Shown here: in pieces, positions 47,901-57,544 of the stretch
Position numbering within the stretch: position 1 is the first letter of the stretch
How the letters are laid out: every line of letters starts with the position of its first letter
Assembly: GCA_963741845.1 (NCBI GenBank)
Contig: CAVUJV010000025.1
Location: 310,001-374,000 of the forward strand
Direction of reading: 5' to 3'
Length of the DNA: 64,000 nt
Source of the DNA: Roseiarcus sp963741845
GTDB taxonomy: Bacteria; Pseudomonadota; Alphaproteobacteria; Rhizobiales; Beijerinckiaceae
Position numbers and translations under genes: made by a program
Notes under the pieces: model-generated
Seen by the model: only the letters and a program-made list of their open reading frames with translations
Told to the model about the DNA's origin: nothing
The model's database searches: none

Positions 47901-48913
47901 TCGGCGGCGATGAGCGTCAGGGGACGCTCCGCCAGCGCCGCTCCGCGGCGAGTCCGCTGGGCCACGGCGGCGTGCAGGCGCTTGAGCAGCGTTCCGTCGC
48001 CGCATCCGAGGTCGGCGATGTAGGAAGGCTGCCTTTCGAGCGGCAGGCTCTCGAAATAGTCGACGACGAGGTCTTCCATCTCCCGGAAAAAGGAGCCGTG
48101 CTGCGCCGCCGAGCCGAAAATGTTGAGCCTTCTGTCGACGTGCGTCTCGTATCCGAGCTCGTCCCTCAGAAACACCGTCGAGGCGTCGCCGAACAGCAGC
48201 GCCTCCATCTGCAGGAGCATGGGCCAGTACGAGAGCACGGTTCCGAGCTTCGCTCCGCTTTCGACGAGATAAACGCCGGCAGCGTTCAGCCGGGGCCGCG
48301 GCTCATTCGGAAGGCTATCCGCCCAGCCGCGCGAGGCGAAGAGCCTGAGCAGTTCGCTCGTCGCTTCGACGCCGTAAGGATTCTCGCCGGCGCCGAGCGC
48401 GCCAGGACCGCCGCGCCGCTGCAACTCGACCAGCACCGGCGCGAGAAGCGCGCCGTCGAGCACCGCCGCGATCGGATGAGGCGTCCCGTCATCGGACCAG
48501 CCGAGTCCGCAACGCCGAAGCCATCCCGCGAGGGCCGCTCCATCGGCCGCCAGATCCTCCGGCAGTCTCGCAAGCATGCCCGCAAGGTCAGCCGGGACGC
48601 TCGCGACCCCCGCCTCGCCGAGAGGGGTGACCCGATACGCGCCGTCCTCGGACACGTCGACCCAGCCGAGTCCGTCAAGAAGCCGCAGCGCGACCCGCAG
48701 GTAGCCCTCATTGGCTTGCAACCGGCTGCACAGATCCAGAGCGGTCGCGGGGGAGCGCAACAGTGATGAGAAAACTTCGCCGCGCAGGCAAGCGGCAATG
48801 ATAGGCGCCGCTACAAAACCGTCCGCCAGCCGATTCACGACATCAAGCATAAGCCCCCGCTCCAGGATGCGTGCGAAATGACTGCCGACCTCGTTCCCCG
48901 CAACGAACCGCAA
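36443..48913 (-). CDS. Giant type I polyketide synthase (frameshifted at about five sites)
   Basis: One multidomain protein of roughly 4,150 residues read right to left: methyltransferase-GNAT-ACP0 (loading), KS1-AT1-DH-cMT-ER-KR-ACP1 (fully reducing, C-methylating extension module), KS2-AT2 (degenerate). Homology passes between frames near 45180, 44335, 44105, 42515 and 40690, always without loss of domain sequence and without internal stops in the correct frame. Each shift is correctable by one base, and some lie in G/C runs. No thioesterase or reductase release domain is visible. The first in-frame codon is TTG (48911-48913) with GGAGGT only two bases upstream; an ATG at 48850 is the alternative. 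The discrete ACP follows; an Sfp-type PPTase is 12 kb away across the exopolysaccharide genes. Product unknown. Confidence 0.85.
38987..43710 (-). other. PKS DH-cMT-ER-KR-ACP1
   Basis: DH: LADHTVFGGVVAPG with His at 43606-43608 (H-x3-G-x4-P) and HPTVLDACFQ as second catalytic motif. C-methyltransferase: ILEVGAGTGG at 42183-42212. ER: AAGLNFRDVL and the NADPH loop AGAGGVGLAA near 40556-40585. KR: YLITGGLGGIGLA loop and Ser in FASTAG, but the usual catalytic Tyr position is His (GQANHAAAN, His at 39587-39589). ACP1: SSLGMDSLMAVE with Ser at 39107-39109. The set predicts a reduced, alpha-methylated extension unit if KR is active. Frame changes near 42515 and 40690. Confidence 0.8.
43900..46366 (-). 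other. PKS KS1-AT1
   Basis: KS1 is complete: DTACSSS (Cys at 45863-45865), EAHGTGT and KANIGHLEAAAG supply the Cys-His-His triad. One frame change near 45180 falls between the triad and the closing GVSGFGFSGTNAHVV. AT1 has FTGQGSQWAGMG (near 44792), the serine motif GHSVGE (Ser at 44517-44519) and HAFHS (near 44195-44206), which together predict malonyl-CoA rather than methylmalonyl-CoA. AT1 contains two frame changes (about 44335 in a GGGG run and about 44105). Confidence 0.82.
46448..48913 (-). other. PKS loading module: AprA-type methyltransferase, GNAT, ACP0
   Basis: Residues 1-520 form a methyltransferase with an N-terminal helical/winged-helix part and SAM loop IADLGCGDGTLL (residues 299-310, from 48019). 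Residues 530-700 form a GNAT-like domain (FRLATPDDLPALLAIEEAA, TMEQVETLHEPGG, LLGFLVHPERRDR). This order recalls the starter modules of apratoxin (AprA), saxitoxin (SxtA) and curacin (CurA), where the GNAT-like domain decarboxylates a malonyl-type unit on the ACP. ACP0 (about 745-820) reads MDMGLELLDLLELR: the expected GxxS serine is Leu781, codon TTG at 46571-46573, one transition away from TCG. As read, ACP0 cannot be pantetheinylated. Confidence 0.75.
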
Positions 48914-49214
48914 CTACCTCCAAGTTGTGTTCGCGCCCACGGCTCCGGACACCGCCCCGACACCGGGAACCGAATTGACAGCATCAACGGAGCAATGTAC
49001 ACTAGAGACCGATTAAGGTATATGCGGAACGGGGACAATAAAAAAATTTTGTAGTGGCGCGTGAGCGCGTTCTGCGCAGGTATATCATGGAGTTTTGCGT
49101 GTATTTGGGCATTGCAGCGATGCATTGCTTCGGGTGACTTCGCGCTAAATCGAGCGTTGCTTGAATGTGCGCATTCAGAACGGGGACGCTCGGCAAACGT
49201 CTGAGCTCAGTGCA
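48914..49214. other. Divergent intergenic region PKS / exopolysaccharide locus
   Basis: About 300 AT-richer bases between the PKS start and the first glycosyltransferase. It holds the plus-strand promoter candidate at 48975-49003 and an A/T run (AATAAAAAAATTTTG near 49036-49050). No gene seen. Confidence 0.5.
48975..49003 (+). promoter_or_regulatory. Sigma70-type promoter toward the exopolysaccharide genes
   Basis: TTGACA (48975-48980, perfect -35) and TACACT (48998-49003, 4/6 -10) are separated by exactly 17 bases, pointing to the glycosyltransferase gene at 49215. The leader would be about 200 bases. Confidence 0.55.
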
Positions 49215-50435
49215 ATGAAATTAGCGATCTACCAGCCGTGGATCTATCTTCATGGGGGCATTGAGCGGACGATCATCGAGCTGACTGCGCGCAGTCGACA
49301 TGAATGGACAATCTATACAGGTCATTATGATCGGAAAGGCACCTTTCCGGAATTTGCTCAGCGCGACGTCAGGACATTGCGACCGACGAGCGTAAATCGC
49401 GCATTTGGAAGCGTGCTCAGGAGCGCGCTGCAAGTCGGTCTTCAGAAACTGCCGGTTGAGCCTGGCATGGACGCGGTCGTCGTCTGCTGCGACGGCATCG
49501 GCGATCTCGTCGCTCTCCGGAACCGGTCTCTGCCGCTTATCAATCTGTGCTTCACGCCCCTGCGGGCTGCGTTCGATCCGGTTTACGAGCGGAAGGCCCT
49601 GAGTGACAGGAATTTTCGGCAGAGATTGGCCTACCGCGCCTTGAAGCACAGCTTTCGTTTCGTCGACAGAAGAGCATGGCGGAATTACAGGAGCGTCATT
49701 GCGGTCAGCGAAGAAATCAAAAATCGAATAGCGCTGGGCAAGCTCTTCAACCGAAGCGACATCAGCGTGTCTCATCCCGGAATCGACTGGCGGCCCCTCG
49801 GTCCGGACGTTTCGTATGAGCCTTTCGTCCTTGTCGCCGGCCGCATCATGTGGACGAAAAATATCGAGCTTGCGATCCGGGCCTTTGCGGCGGCCAACGC
49901 GCCCTCGCCCTGGAGGCTCGTAATCGCGGGATTTGTCGATGCAAAGAGCGAGATTTATCTTGCGACGCTGCGCCAGCTCGCGAGAGAAGTCATGGGCGAC
50001 GCCGACAGGATCGAGTTCGTCATCTCGCCGTCCGATGGCGCAATGGAAGATTTGTCTCGGCGGGCCTCGTTCTGCCTGTTCACCCCGCTCAATGAAGACT
50101 GGGGCATCGTCCCGCTGGAGGCGATGCGCCACGGAAAGGCCGTCATTTCCGTCGATTCCGGCGGCCCGCGCGAAAGCGTGATCGACGGTCATACGGGTTT
50201 TCTCCTTGCCCCGGTCGTCGCCGACTGGGCGGCCGCGATAACGAAATTGATCCAAGATCCCGATCTCGCGCGACGCCTCGGAGAGCAGGGCAATGCTCAT
50301 GTAAAGAAATTCACCTGGGACCGGTTCGTCATGGAGGTCGACGACGCCATAGAGCGATGCGTCGCCCCTGCACGCCAGGCGAAGCCAGAGCGCCGCCCGG
50401 AGCCCGAGCGTCAGGTTCCCGATCTGGCGCGTTGA
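49215..50435 (+). CDS. GT4 glycosyltransferase (WbaZ-like mannosyltransferase type)
   Basis: A 406-residue GT-B fold enzyme of the exopolysaccharide locus. The N-terminal acceptor domain starts MKLAIYQPWIYLHGGIERT. The C-terminal nucleotide-sugar domain shows FVLVAGRIMWTKNIELAIRA, the FCLFTPLNEDWGIVPLEAM acidic motif (E-x7-E type) and KAVISVDSGGPRESVIDG. No signal peptide; it acts on the cytoplasmic membrane face. The start at 49215 was chosen over an earlier in-frame codon at 49161 because homology begins at MKLAI. Donor sugar cannot be read. It is probably the first gene of the operon running to 59146. Confidence 0.88.
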   Translation: MKLAIYQPWIYLHGGIERTIIELTARSRHEWTIYTGHYDRKGTFPEFAQRDVRTLRPTSVNRAFGSVLRSALQVGLQKLPVEPGMDAVVVCCDGIGDLVALRNRSLPLINLCFTPLRAAFDPVYERKALSDRNFRQRLAYRALKHSFRFVDRRAWRNYRSVIAVSEEIKNRIALGKLFNRSDISVSHPGIDWRPLGPDVSYEPFVLVAGRIMWTKNIELAIRAFAAANAPSPWRLVIAGFVDAKSEIYLATLRQLAREVMGDADRIEFVISPSDGAMEDLSRRASFCLFTPLNEDWGIVPLEAMRHGKAVISVDSGGPRESVIDGHTGFLLAPVVADWAAAITKLIQDPDLARRLGEQGNAHVKKFTWDRFVMEVDDAIERCVAPARQAKPERRPEPERQVPDLAR

Positions 50436-50611
50436 CTCTGCGTTCGAGGATTTCGATCCGCCAAGCTCTGTTCAAGGCGGAATAAAGACCAGCGCGGATC
50501 TATGTGGAGTTTGAACTTGCCGATCAATAGACTTTTATCTTTCCGGGCGCTGTCTTGCTCATGACAATGTTGCAACAGACAGCAAAGATCGGCCGCGACA
50601 GTTGACTTAAA

Positions 50612-51950
50612 ATGCTTCGTCTCCTAGGCTTAACGAGGTCTGCTGGCCAACAATGTCGGGGCCTCATGAGTTGTCTGAGCGTCCACATTGTGCTTGCGCT
50701 CGCATTTATTCTCTTATCCGCATTTCGAGCAGGCGCAGCAGAGAGCTACACGCTGGGACCCGGCGACCGCGTCCAGGTGAGAGTTTTTGATTTTCGTTCC
50801 GGCGGCGCAGCGACCCAATGGACGGGATTCGACGGAAGCGCCGACTATATCGTCGGACCGAACGGACATCTTTCCCTGCCGATTGCGGGCGAACTCGACG
50901 CTCAGGGAAAAACGACTACGGAGCTGGAAGAGGCGATCGCCTCAAAACTGCAGGAAAGGGCGGGCCTCATCAGCAAGCCCTATGCTTCGGTGCAGATCGT
51001 CCGGTTTCGGCCGTTCTACGTTGTCGGCGCCGTCGAGAAGCCGGGCGAATACGAGTACCGGCCCGGGCTCACCGTTCTTCAGGCATTCGGCATGGCGGGC
51101 GGCCCGCAGCGCGCGAATTCGGACCAGTTGATCGGCCTGGAGAAGGACGCGCTCACCTCGCGCGGCGATCTACGCGTGTTTTCCGTTGACAGGACCTCGC
51201 TGTTGGCCAGCAAGGCGCGTCTCGACGCAGAGGTCGCCGGCAAGCAGGAGTTGGACTTCCCGGAGGAGTTGAGCAAGTCGGCGGCAAAGAACCCGGACGT
51301 CGCCCGCATCCTGCGGGAGGAGCAACTGCTGTTCGAACTCGGAGCGGACCGGGCTCGACAAACAGGTGAGCGGTCTCGAGCAGACCAAGTCCTATCTCCT
51401 CAATGAGGTCGAAACGCTCAAACAGAAGTCCGCCACGATCGACAAGGGACTCGATGCGATGCGGAAAGAGCGGGATATCATCGCCGGCCTTGTGAGCAGG
51501 GGGCTGACCGCCGCGCCTCGGCAGCTCGAACTCGACCAGAACATTGCTCAGCTCGAAGGCAACCAGCTCGACGTTCAGGTCGCGATCGTGCGCGCCAACG
51601 AGGACATCGCAAAGGCCGACCGGGACGTCTCCGCCCTGAAGTCGAATTTCGTCAAGAATGCGCTCAAGGACGCTGCCGGGGTCAGAGACAAGCTGGCCGA
51701 CACCGCCGAGAAGATGGAAACGTCGCGAAGTCTCGTCGAGGAAGCGGAGTTCCGGGCGCCGAACATGACGTTGCCGAATGTCGCCAGCTATGCGAGGCCG
51801 ACCTACGTTCTGTCGAGGCGCGGCGGGGATGGGAAAATGGAGGAGTTGGCGGTGACCGACAGCGATGCTGTTCGGCCCGGCGACGTCCTTCGCGTGATCC
51901 CGCAGAACGCGAAGAGCCCGTCGCCGGGCGTCCTGGGAGACGCGCATTGA
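50612..51950 (+). CDS. Polysaccharide export protein, Wza/ExoF-like (one-base frameshift)
   Basis: The secreted, periplasm/outer-membrane part of the export channel. A signal peptide (IVLALAFILLSAFRAGAAES) precedes the Poly_export domain (YTLGPGDRVQVRVFDFR, GHLSLPIAGELDAQGKTTTE) and an SLBB-like segment (PFYVVGAVEKPGEYEYRPGL). Next is a long coiled coil (about 51360-51750; KQVSGLEQTKSYLLNEVETL), then a terminal SLBB-like segment with a second ATYVL-type strand (ARPTYVLSRRG). This architecture, with the coiled coil after SLBB, matches ExoF of Sinorhizobium. The frame changes near 51345 (ELGADR to LDKQVSG), correctable by one base. About 445 residues in total. Confidence 0.82.
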
Positions 51951-52191
51951 CGCTGCGGGCATCGGAAAGGCCGCGCGCGCCGGCGACGTGGATCCGGGGG
52001 CTCGGGCGCGTGTTCAGGCGCGGCGAGATCGTCGTCTTGGAACGGCGAAGGGCTTCCGAACCCAATTCAATTTTCAGCCGTGGAGGCTCCTGCTCGCCGC
52101 AATTTCGACAACGGCTTCGTCGATGCGACTCTAGAGACGGGCGCGCCGATATCCAGGTTCGATGGCGTTCCGCGGATTGTGAGAGTCGCTC

Positions 52192-53880
52192 ATGAAACCG
52201 AGCGGACGAGGCCGCGGTGCAGCGGTGACGAGGCGCGAAGCGGTCGCTCTCGCTGGCGCCGCGCTTTGCAGCCTTACTGCGACTGGCAAAGCATCGTCCG
52301 GGACATACCAGGTCAATGCGCCCAGAACCTATCCGGTGCGGATCTTCGACAAGTCGCTCGAATGCGTCGTCGATCCCGCTCAGGACCTGGGCCCTGTCGA
52401 TCGCGGCATTTTCGGAACCAATCTGGAATGGTTCAACGACGCCGGCGGATTTGCTTCGGCCGATCCCGCGTTGCGCAGCCGGCTTGTGACGCTGGCCCGC
52501 GAACAGAAGCTGTCGGTGCTCCGGTTTCCCGGCGGGATTCTCGCGGATTTCTACGATTGGCGAGACGGGATCGGTCCCCTGGACAGGCGATCGATCCGGC
52601 GCCACCCGACCGATCCGGGGCGGTCTGCGAACAACTTTGGCAGTCCGGAATTCTTCACGTTGTTGCAGCAGACGGGATCGCAGGGGCTGATCACGGTCAA
52701 CGCGGGTACGGCTGCCCCCGCCGATGCGGCCGCCTGGATCCGATATGCGAACGCGCCGGACGACCCGGAGCGTCTCGCGGACGGCTTTAGCGCTCCGGCG
52801 GGCGTCAAACTGTGGGAGGTCGGCAACGAACTCTACTTCCCCGAAAATCCGGGCAAGGTGAAAATCGGCCTGACGCCCCAGCAATATACGGCGCGCTTCC
52901 TGGAATTCGAGAAGGCGATGCGCGCGGCCGACCCGACCATCAAAGTGATCGCCCTTGGCGTCGCCAAATCCGGAATCGGCCCCGACACGCCCTATCAGGA
53001 CTGGACCGAGATCCTCCTGCAAGGCGCAGCCGCGAAGATCGACATGATCGCGGTTCACAATGCGTATTTCCCGATGCTGTACTATGTCCAGCAACCGCCC
53101 GTAGACCTCGTCTATCCGGCCCTCTGGGCATCTCCGGAAGCGGTCGACCGCAGCCTGACGAAGCTCGGCGAGCTTATCGCCCGTTACGAGGGTGGTCGCT
53201 CCATAGGCATCGCCATCACGGAATGGGGCGCCCTTTTCACGCTGCCGACCGCCGATCCCTACTGGTTCGATCATGTGAAGACGCTTGGGTCGGGAGTCTA
53301 CATCGCTCGTCTCCTGCAGGTTCTGATCGGGCAACCGCGCATGAAGCTGGCGAATTACTTCAAATTCGCCGACCGCAGCTTCATGGGCTGGGTTGCGTTC
53401 AACGGGGAGCCGAAGGTCCCTTATTGGGTGTTCCGGCTGTATTCGGAATCCACCGGTTCGCGACGAGTCGCCGCCTCCGTCGAAAGTCCGACCTACGACA
53501 CGCCTGCGCTCGGCGCGATGGCCGCGGAGAAAGACGTGCCCGAAGTCACCGTGCTCGCGACCTGTGACGAGTTTCGCCAGTCGCTCTTCGTGAACTTCGT
53601 GAACAGGAGTTTGACCACTGCTTACAACATACGCCCGCGCGTCCAGGGCGGCTTTTCCTCGAGCGGCGAGCTTCGATCCATTTCCGCCGCGGAGCCGACG
53701 GCCCACAACGGCGTCGACATCCCTCCGGAATGGCCGATGAAGCCCGAATATGAGCCCTTCTCCACCGCAAAGCCGGGTTCGATCAACATCGTGACACGCA
53801 ACTGGACGGACGAATTGGTTTTCGTTCCCCCCTTCTCGGTGGCGACGCTCGTCCTGCGGTCCACCGGTCAGCGCTCGTGA
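52192..53880 (+). CDS. Exported glycoside hydrolase, GH51-like (alpha-L-arabinofuranosidase type)
   Basis: A 562-residue protein with a twin-arginine-type leader (VTRREAVALAGAALCSL). The barrel motifs include IFGTNLEWFNDAGG, LSVLRFPGGILADFYDW, and NNFGSPEFFTLLQ. KLWEVGNELYFP carries the Asn-Glu acid/base pair of clan A hydrolases, and GIAITEWGALFTL the likely nucleophile Glu. Clan A (GH51/GH39-like) fits; the arabinofuranosidase label is by resemblance only. Encoded inside an exopolysaccharide operon, it probably trims or releases the polymer in the periplasm, or degrades it outside. The stop overlaps the next start (GTGA at 53877-53880). Confidence 0.75.
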   Translation: MKPSGRGRGAAVTRREAVALAGAALCSLTATGKASSGTYQVNAPRTYPVRIFDKSLECVVDPAQDLGPVDRGIFGTNLEWFNDAGGFASADPALRSRLVTLAREQKLSVLRFPGGILADFYDWRDGIGPLDRRSIRRHPTDPGRSANNFGSPEFFTLLQQTGSQGLITVNAGTAAPADAAAWIRYANAPDDPERLADGFSAPAGVKLWEVGNELYFPENPGKVKIGLTPQQYTARFLEFEKAMRAADPTIKVIALGVAKSGIGPDTPYQDWTEILLQGAAAKIDMIAVHNAYFPMLYYVQQPPVDLVYPALWASPEAVDRSLTKLGELIARYEGGRSIGIAITEWGALFTLPTADPYWFDHVKTLGSGVYIARLLQVLIGQPRMKLANYFKFADRSFMGWVAFNGEPKVPYWVFRLYSESTGSRRVAASVESPTYDTPALGAMAAEKDVPEVTVLATCDEFRQSLFVNFVNRSLTTAYNIRPRVQGGFSSSGELRSISAAEPTAHNGVDIPPEWPMKPEYEPFSTAKPGSINIVTRNWTDELVFVPPFSVATLVLRSTGQRS

Positions 53881-55908
53881 CCGACTACGGCACGCTCCCC
53901 GCCGCGCCGTCGTCCCGCTCGGGACCCGGGAAGTCGCTTGCTCCCTCCGCGGCGACCGAGGGCTTGAACATCGTCCGCTTCGCCGAGCACACCGTCGATG
54001 GCGAGCAGGAATTCGCGATCCGGGAGATCCTGAACAGGATTCTCGTCCGGAAGTGGGTTCTGGTTGTTTGCATCGTCGTGCCGACGCTCCTTTCGCTCGC
54101 GATTGCGATGCTCACGCCGATGACCTGGACGGCCACCACCAAGGTTCTCATTCGCTACGGAACCTCCGAGTCGGCGTTCATGAAGGACCTCATGCCCGAA
54201 GACCGCACGTCGATCTCGGCGGCCGCGGCGGGCGAGATCATGAGAAGCCTGCCCACGCTCGAGGAGGTCGTGCGCCGGGAGAACATCGAGCAGTCCGATC
54301 TGTACCTGCCGACCTCGAAGGTCATGGCCGAATACGCCTCGCGTTTCTTTCATTTGTTTTTCAAGGCCGAACCGTCGACCGCCGAGGAAGAGCGACTCGC
54401 GACGGCCCGGCGATTGCAGGAACTCACTTCAGAGCAGTTCGGTGTCGAAACAGGTTTCGGGCAAGGCCGACGCCATCGAGGTGCTCAGCAGCACGTCCCC
54501 GTTGCCGCAGTCCCTCAAAGGCGACGAACTCATCACCCTGACCGTCAAAGCCTTCAACCGGGAAAAGGTCGCCGACATCACGAATGGTCTCGCCCACGCG
54601 TTCATCGACCAATACGAGAAGATCTCGGCCGAGGACGCCCACCGGGCTTTCGTGTTCCTGTCGCAGCTCGCGGAGAAGTTCGAGGCGGACATCCGCCGCC
54701 TCCAGGAGGATCCGGCGGCGACTGCGCCGGGCGGCGCTTTCGCCCCGAGTGGCGACGGGCATATTTCGCGGGACAGTCCGATGATGACGAGTTTGGCGAA
54801 CCAGCTGGCGTCTCTCGAGGCGAACCTGCAAAGCGCCCGTCAGATCTACAAGGAGGGTTCTCCCGAGATCGAACGCCAGAAGGCGGACATCGACAACCTC
54901 CGGGCCGTGCTGTCCGGACAGGAGCGCATCGAAGTCGCCAAGCAGGCGCTGGAGCAGATCAGGGAGCGGCGCTTCCAGGCGCAAAACACGGAGCGCCTGT
55001 ATCAAAGCCATCTCGAGCCGATCAGCGTGATCGAGCCGGCGGTGACGCCGCCGTCCTCGACATCGGCGCGGGTCATGCGTCTCCTCGCCAGCGGTCTGAC
55101 GGGACTGCTGATCGGAACGGTGGTCGGCCTCGCCGTCACCATTCTCCTCGGCGTGCTCGACCAGCGGCTGTTCACCGCCTGGGACGTGGAGCGTTCGCTG
55201 GCCATTCCGGTGTTCGGCTGGCTCCCAAACTTTCTCGGACTTCGCGGGAAGCCGGGCGGACTGCCGACGCCAAGCGAGTCCGCGATACTGATGGCCGACG
55301 ACGGCCTCTCGCCGCTGGTCGGCCGATTGCACGCGCCGGGGATGAGAGATCGGCCCGGCGTCGTCGCGATTGCGAGCGCCAGCGACGACGACGGAAAAAG
55401 CTTCGTGTCGCTGATGCTGGCGAAGGCCGTCGCGCGGGACGGAGAGTCGAGGATTTTGCTGATCGACGCCGACCCGGCGCGGGCGAGCCTCACAGACCGT
55501 TTCCGGCTGGACGCCGCGTGTGAAGCGGGGGGAGCGGTCATCGATCCCTCGTTACAGGGCCTCGTGATGCAGACTGATGACCCCGGCATCGACCTCGTCC
55601 CCCAGCCGCCCGGGCCGGACCAGGGAGTCGCGAATTACGCACAATGGCTTCGCGAATGTTTGCACCGAGCGCGCGGCCATTACGATCTCGTCATCGTCGA
55701 CACGCCGTCCCTGGCCCTGACCGGGCGTTCGCTCGTCTGCTGCAAGCACGCGGACTGGATTCTTCTCGTCGTACGATGCGGCGTGAGCCGCAAGGGACCG
55801 ATCCGGGATTTCCTGCGGAAGGTTCAGGAGATCACGGCCGCGCCTTACGGCGCCGTTCTCAATTTTCAGAATCGCGTCTGGGCTGGGTCCGCCCATAGCG
55901 GACGCTGA
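53877..55908 (+). CDS. Chain-length determinant / BY-kinase-type protein, ExoP-like (one-base frameshift)
   Basis: An inner-membrane Wzz-type co-polymerase fused to a cytoplasmic P-loop domain. N-terminal Wzz part: IREILNRILVRKWVLVVCIV (first helix), then LTPMTWTATTKVLIRYG. A periplasmic coiled coil runs through residues of the second frame, the second helix is LLASGLTGLLIGTVVGLAV, and a CpsD/CapB-like domain has SASDDDGKSFVSLMLA (atypical Walker A), ILLIDADP (Walker A') and LVIVDTPS (Walker B). No Tyr-rich tail is present, so autophosphorylation at a C-terminal cluster is unlikely. The frame changes near 54435 (LTSEQ to SSVSKQVSG). About 675 residues after correction. It controls polymer length and export with the ExoF-like channel. 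Confidence 0.82.
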
Positions 55909-56012
55909 CCGCGGTCCGCGGGGCGCCGCTCGCGCCGATGAGGACCGTGATCCCGGCAGGGACAGGCAAGCTTCAGCCGTTGCGTTTGCGAATGGGGACG
56001 TCGTAGCGAGAG

Positions 56013-57467
56013 ATGGCGACAGGATCCGTCATCAAGGGAACCGGCGTCCTGATCTTGGGCCGCGCGGCTGGAATGATCGGGGGCTTTCTCCTGTTCATGC
56101 TGCTCTCGCGCCAGTCGACGGAGATCGTCGGCGGCTTCCGGGTTTCGATCACCTTTCTCGGCATCACCGAATTCCTGCCTCTTCTCGGGATGCACCGTTG
56201 GCTTGCCGCCGAGATCGGGCGCAATGTCGACGAGCAATACGCGATCTTCGTCATGGCCTGCTGGTTCGCGCTCGGCGTGGGAGCGCTCTGCGGTCTGACC
56301 TATCTCTCGATCGCCTATGCCGGAGTTTACAGCCCCGACCTCTCCGCCTGCCTGAAGCTCGTCGCCGTCACGGCTCTCGCTTCCGCAATCAACCTGTGCG
56401 CGTTGAGCGCCCTTGTCGGTCTCGGCCACAGCGACCAGAGCGGGCTCTTGGGGATGGGCGAGACATTCGTGCGCTCGGCGGCGGCGATCACGCTCGTCAT
56501 CCTCGGAGCCAAGCTGTTCACGATCATCCTCGTCTTCGCAATCACCCGCTACGTGACGGCCGCGGCCGGCTTCGCATTGGTCCACCGGCATATTCGCCAC
56601 ACGTCGCGAAAGGTCCGTTGGTCGCTGGTTCAGAACTTCCTGTCGCAGGCGCCCAATCTTGCCCTGTCCCTGATCGGCTTCCTTACGATTCGCAATGTGG
56701 GCATTCTGCTGCTGCCGCTGTTCCGCGGCGAGTCGGAGGCAGGTCTGTATGCGGCGGCCTTCCAGCTGTTCGATATGGTCTTACTGGTTCCGACGGTCCT
56801 TACGATCAGCACGAACTATGTCTTCGTGAAAAGCTCGGAGCGATCAACTCCGTCCTTGCGCCACAACACCAATCAGCTCATCGGCATCACCGCCTTGTTC
56901 GTGCTGCCCGCGGCGATACTTGGCGGCGTGCTGGCGCGGCCGGTGATCGAGATTCCCTTTGGGACCGCCTTCGACGCTTCCGTTCTGCCATTCCGCATTC
57001 TGCTTCTGGCGGCAATTGTCATGTCGCTCGACCAGATCCTCGCCTTGAGCATGGTTGTCGCGGCGCGTTATCAGGCCGACCGCTATTCCGTGCTGTTTGG
57101 CGCGTTGGTGACGGTCGCGGCGACCTGCGCGCTGAGCGGGCGTCTGGGGGCTACGGGAGCCGCGCTGGCCTTTCTGATGGGGGTCGCCTGCACGCTTGCG
57201 CTGCGATTTCAGTTCATGCGGTGGCTGGTGCGCGTTCCCCATCTCCTGGAGGCTGTCCACCGTCCCGCGGTCGCCGCCGCCATCGCCGGCGTCGCGGTCG
57301 CGGTCGTGTATCGCTGGACGGATGTCGAGGGCCGGTTTCCCATAACGCTCGGCCTTTTGCTCGCCGCTTTCGGCGGGATCGTGTATGGTCTGGCGCTATA
57401 CTGGCGTGGCGCGTTCACGCGAAAGCGCCTGAGGCAGGTTCAGGCTTTCATGACGAAGAGGGGTTGA
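56013..57467 (+). CDS. Wzx-type polysaccharide flippase (MOP/MATE-like)
   Basis: A 484-residue integral membrane protein with about 12-14 hydrophobic helices, starting VIKGTGVLILGRAAGMIGGF as in lipopolysaccharide/O-unit flippases. It includes LIGFLTIRNVGILLLPLF and ALYAAAF-like segments (EAGLYAAAFQLFDMVLLVP). It should move undecaprenyl-linked repeat units across the inner membrane. No charged catalytic motif is expected in the family. It follows the ExoP-like gene by 104 bases. Confidence 0.85.
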   Translation: MATGSVIKGTGVLILGRAAGMIGGFLLFMLLSRQSTEIVGGFRVSITFLGITEFLPLLGMHRWLAAEIGRNVDEQYAIFVMACWFALGVGALCGLTYLSIAYAGVYSPDLSACLKLVAVTALASAINLCALSALVGLGHSDQSGLLGMGETFVRSAAAITLVILGAKLFTIILVFAITRYVTAAAGFALVHRHIRHTSRKVRWSLVQNFLSQAPNLALSLIGFLTIRNVGILLLPLFRGESEAGLYAAAFQLFDMVLLVPTVLTISTNYVFVKSSERSTPSLRHNTNQLIGITALFVLPAAILGGVLARPVIEIPFGTAFDASVLPFRILLLAAIVMSLDQILALSMVVAARYQADRYSVLFGALVTVAATCALSGRLGATGAALAFLMGVACTLALRFQFMRWLVRVPHLLEAVHRPAVAAAIAGVAVAVVYRWTDVEGRFPITLGLLLAAFGGIVYGLALYWRGAFTRKRLRQVQAFMTKRG

Positions 57468-57544
57468 CGGCGAAGCCATGAACTCCGGCGAAAGCCCCGG
57501 ATCATGGGGCGTGATTATGAGCGCAAACCATTTACTTGGGACCG

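Noticed and set aside
51947..52195. Short open frame between the ExoF-like gene and the GH51-like gene
   Set aside because: TTG start overlapping the previous stop, Arg-rich sequence without homology-like features; not supported as a gene.
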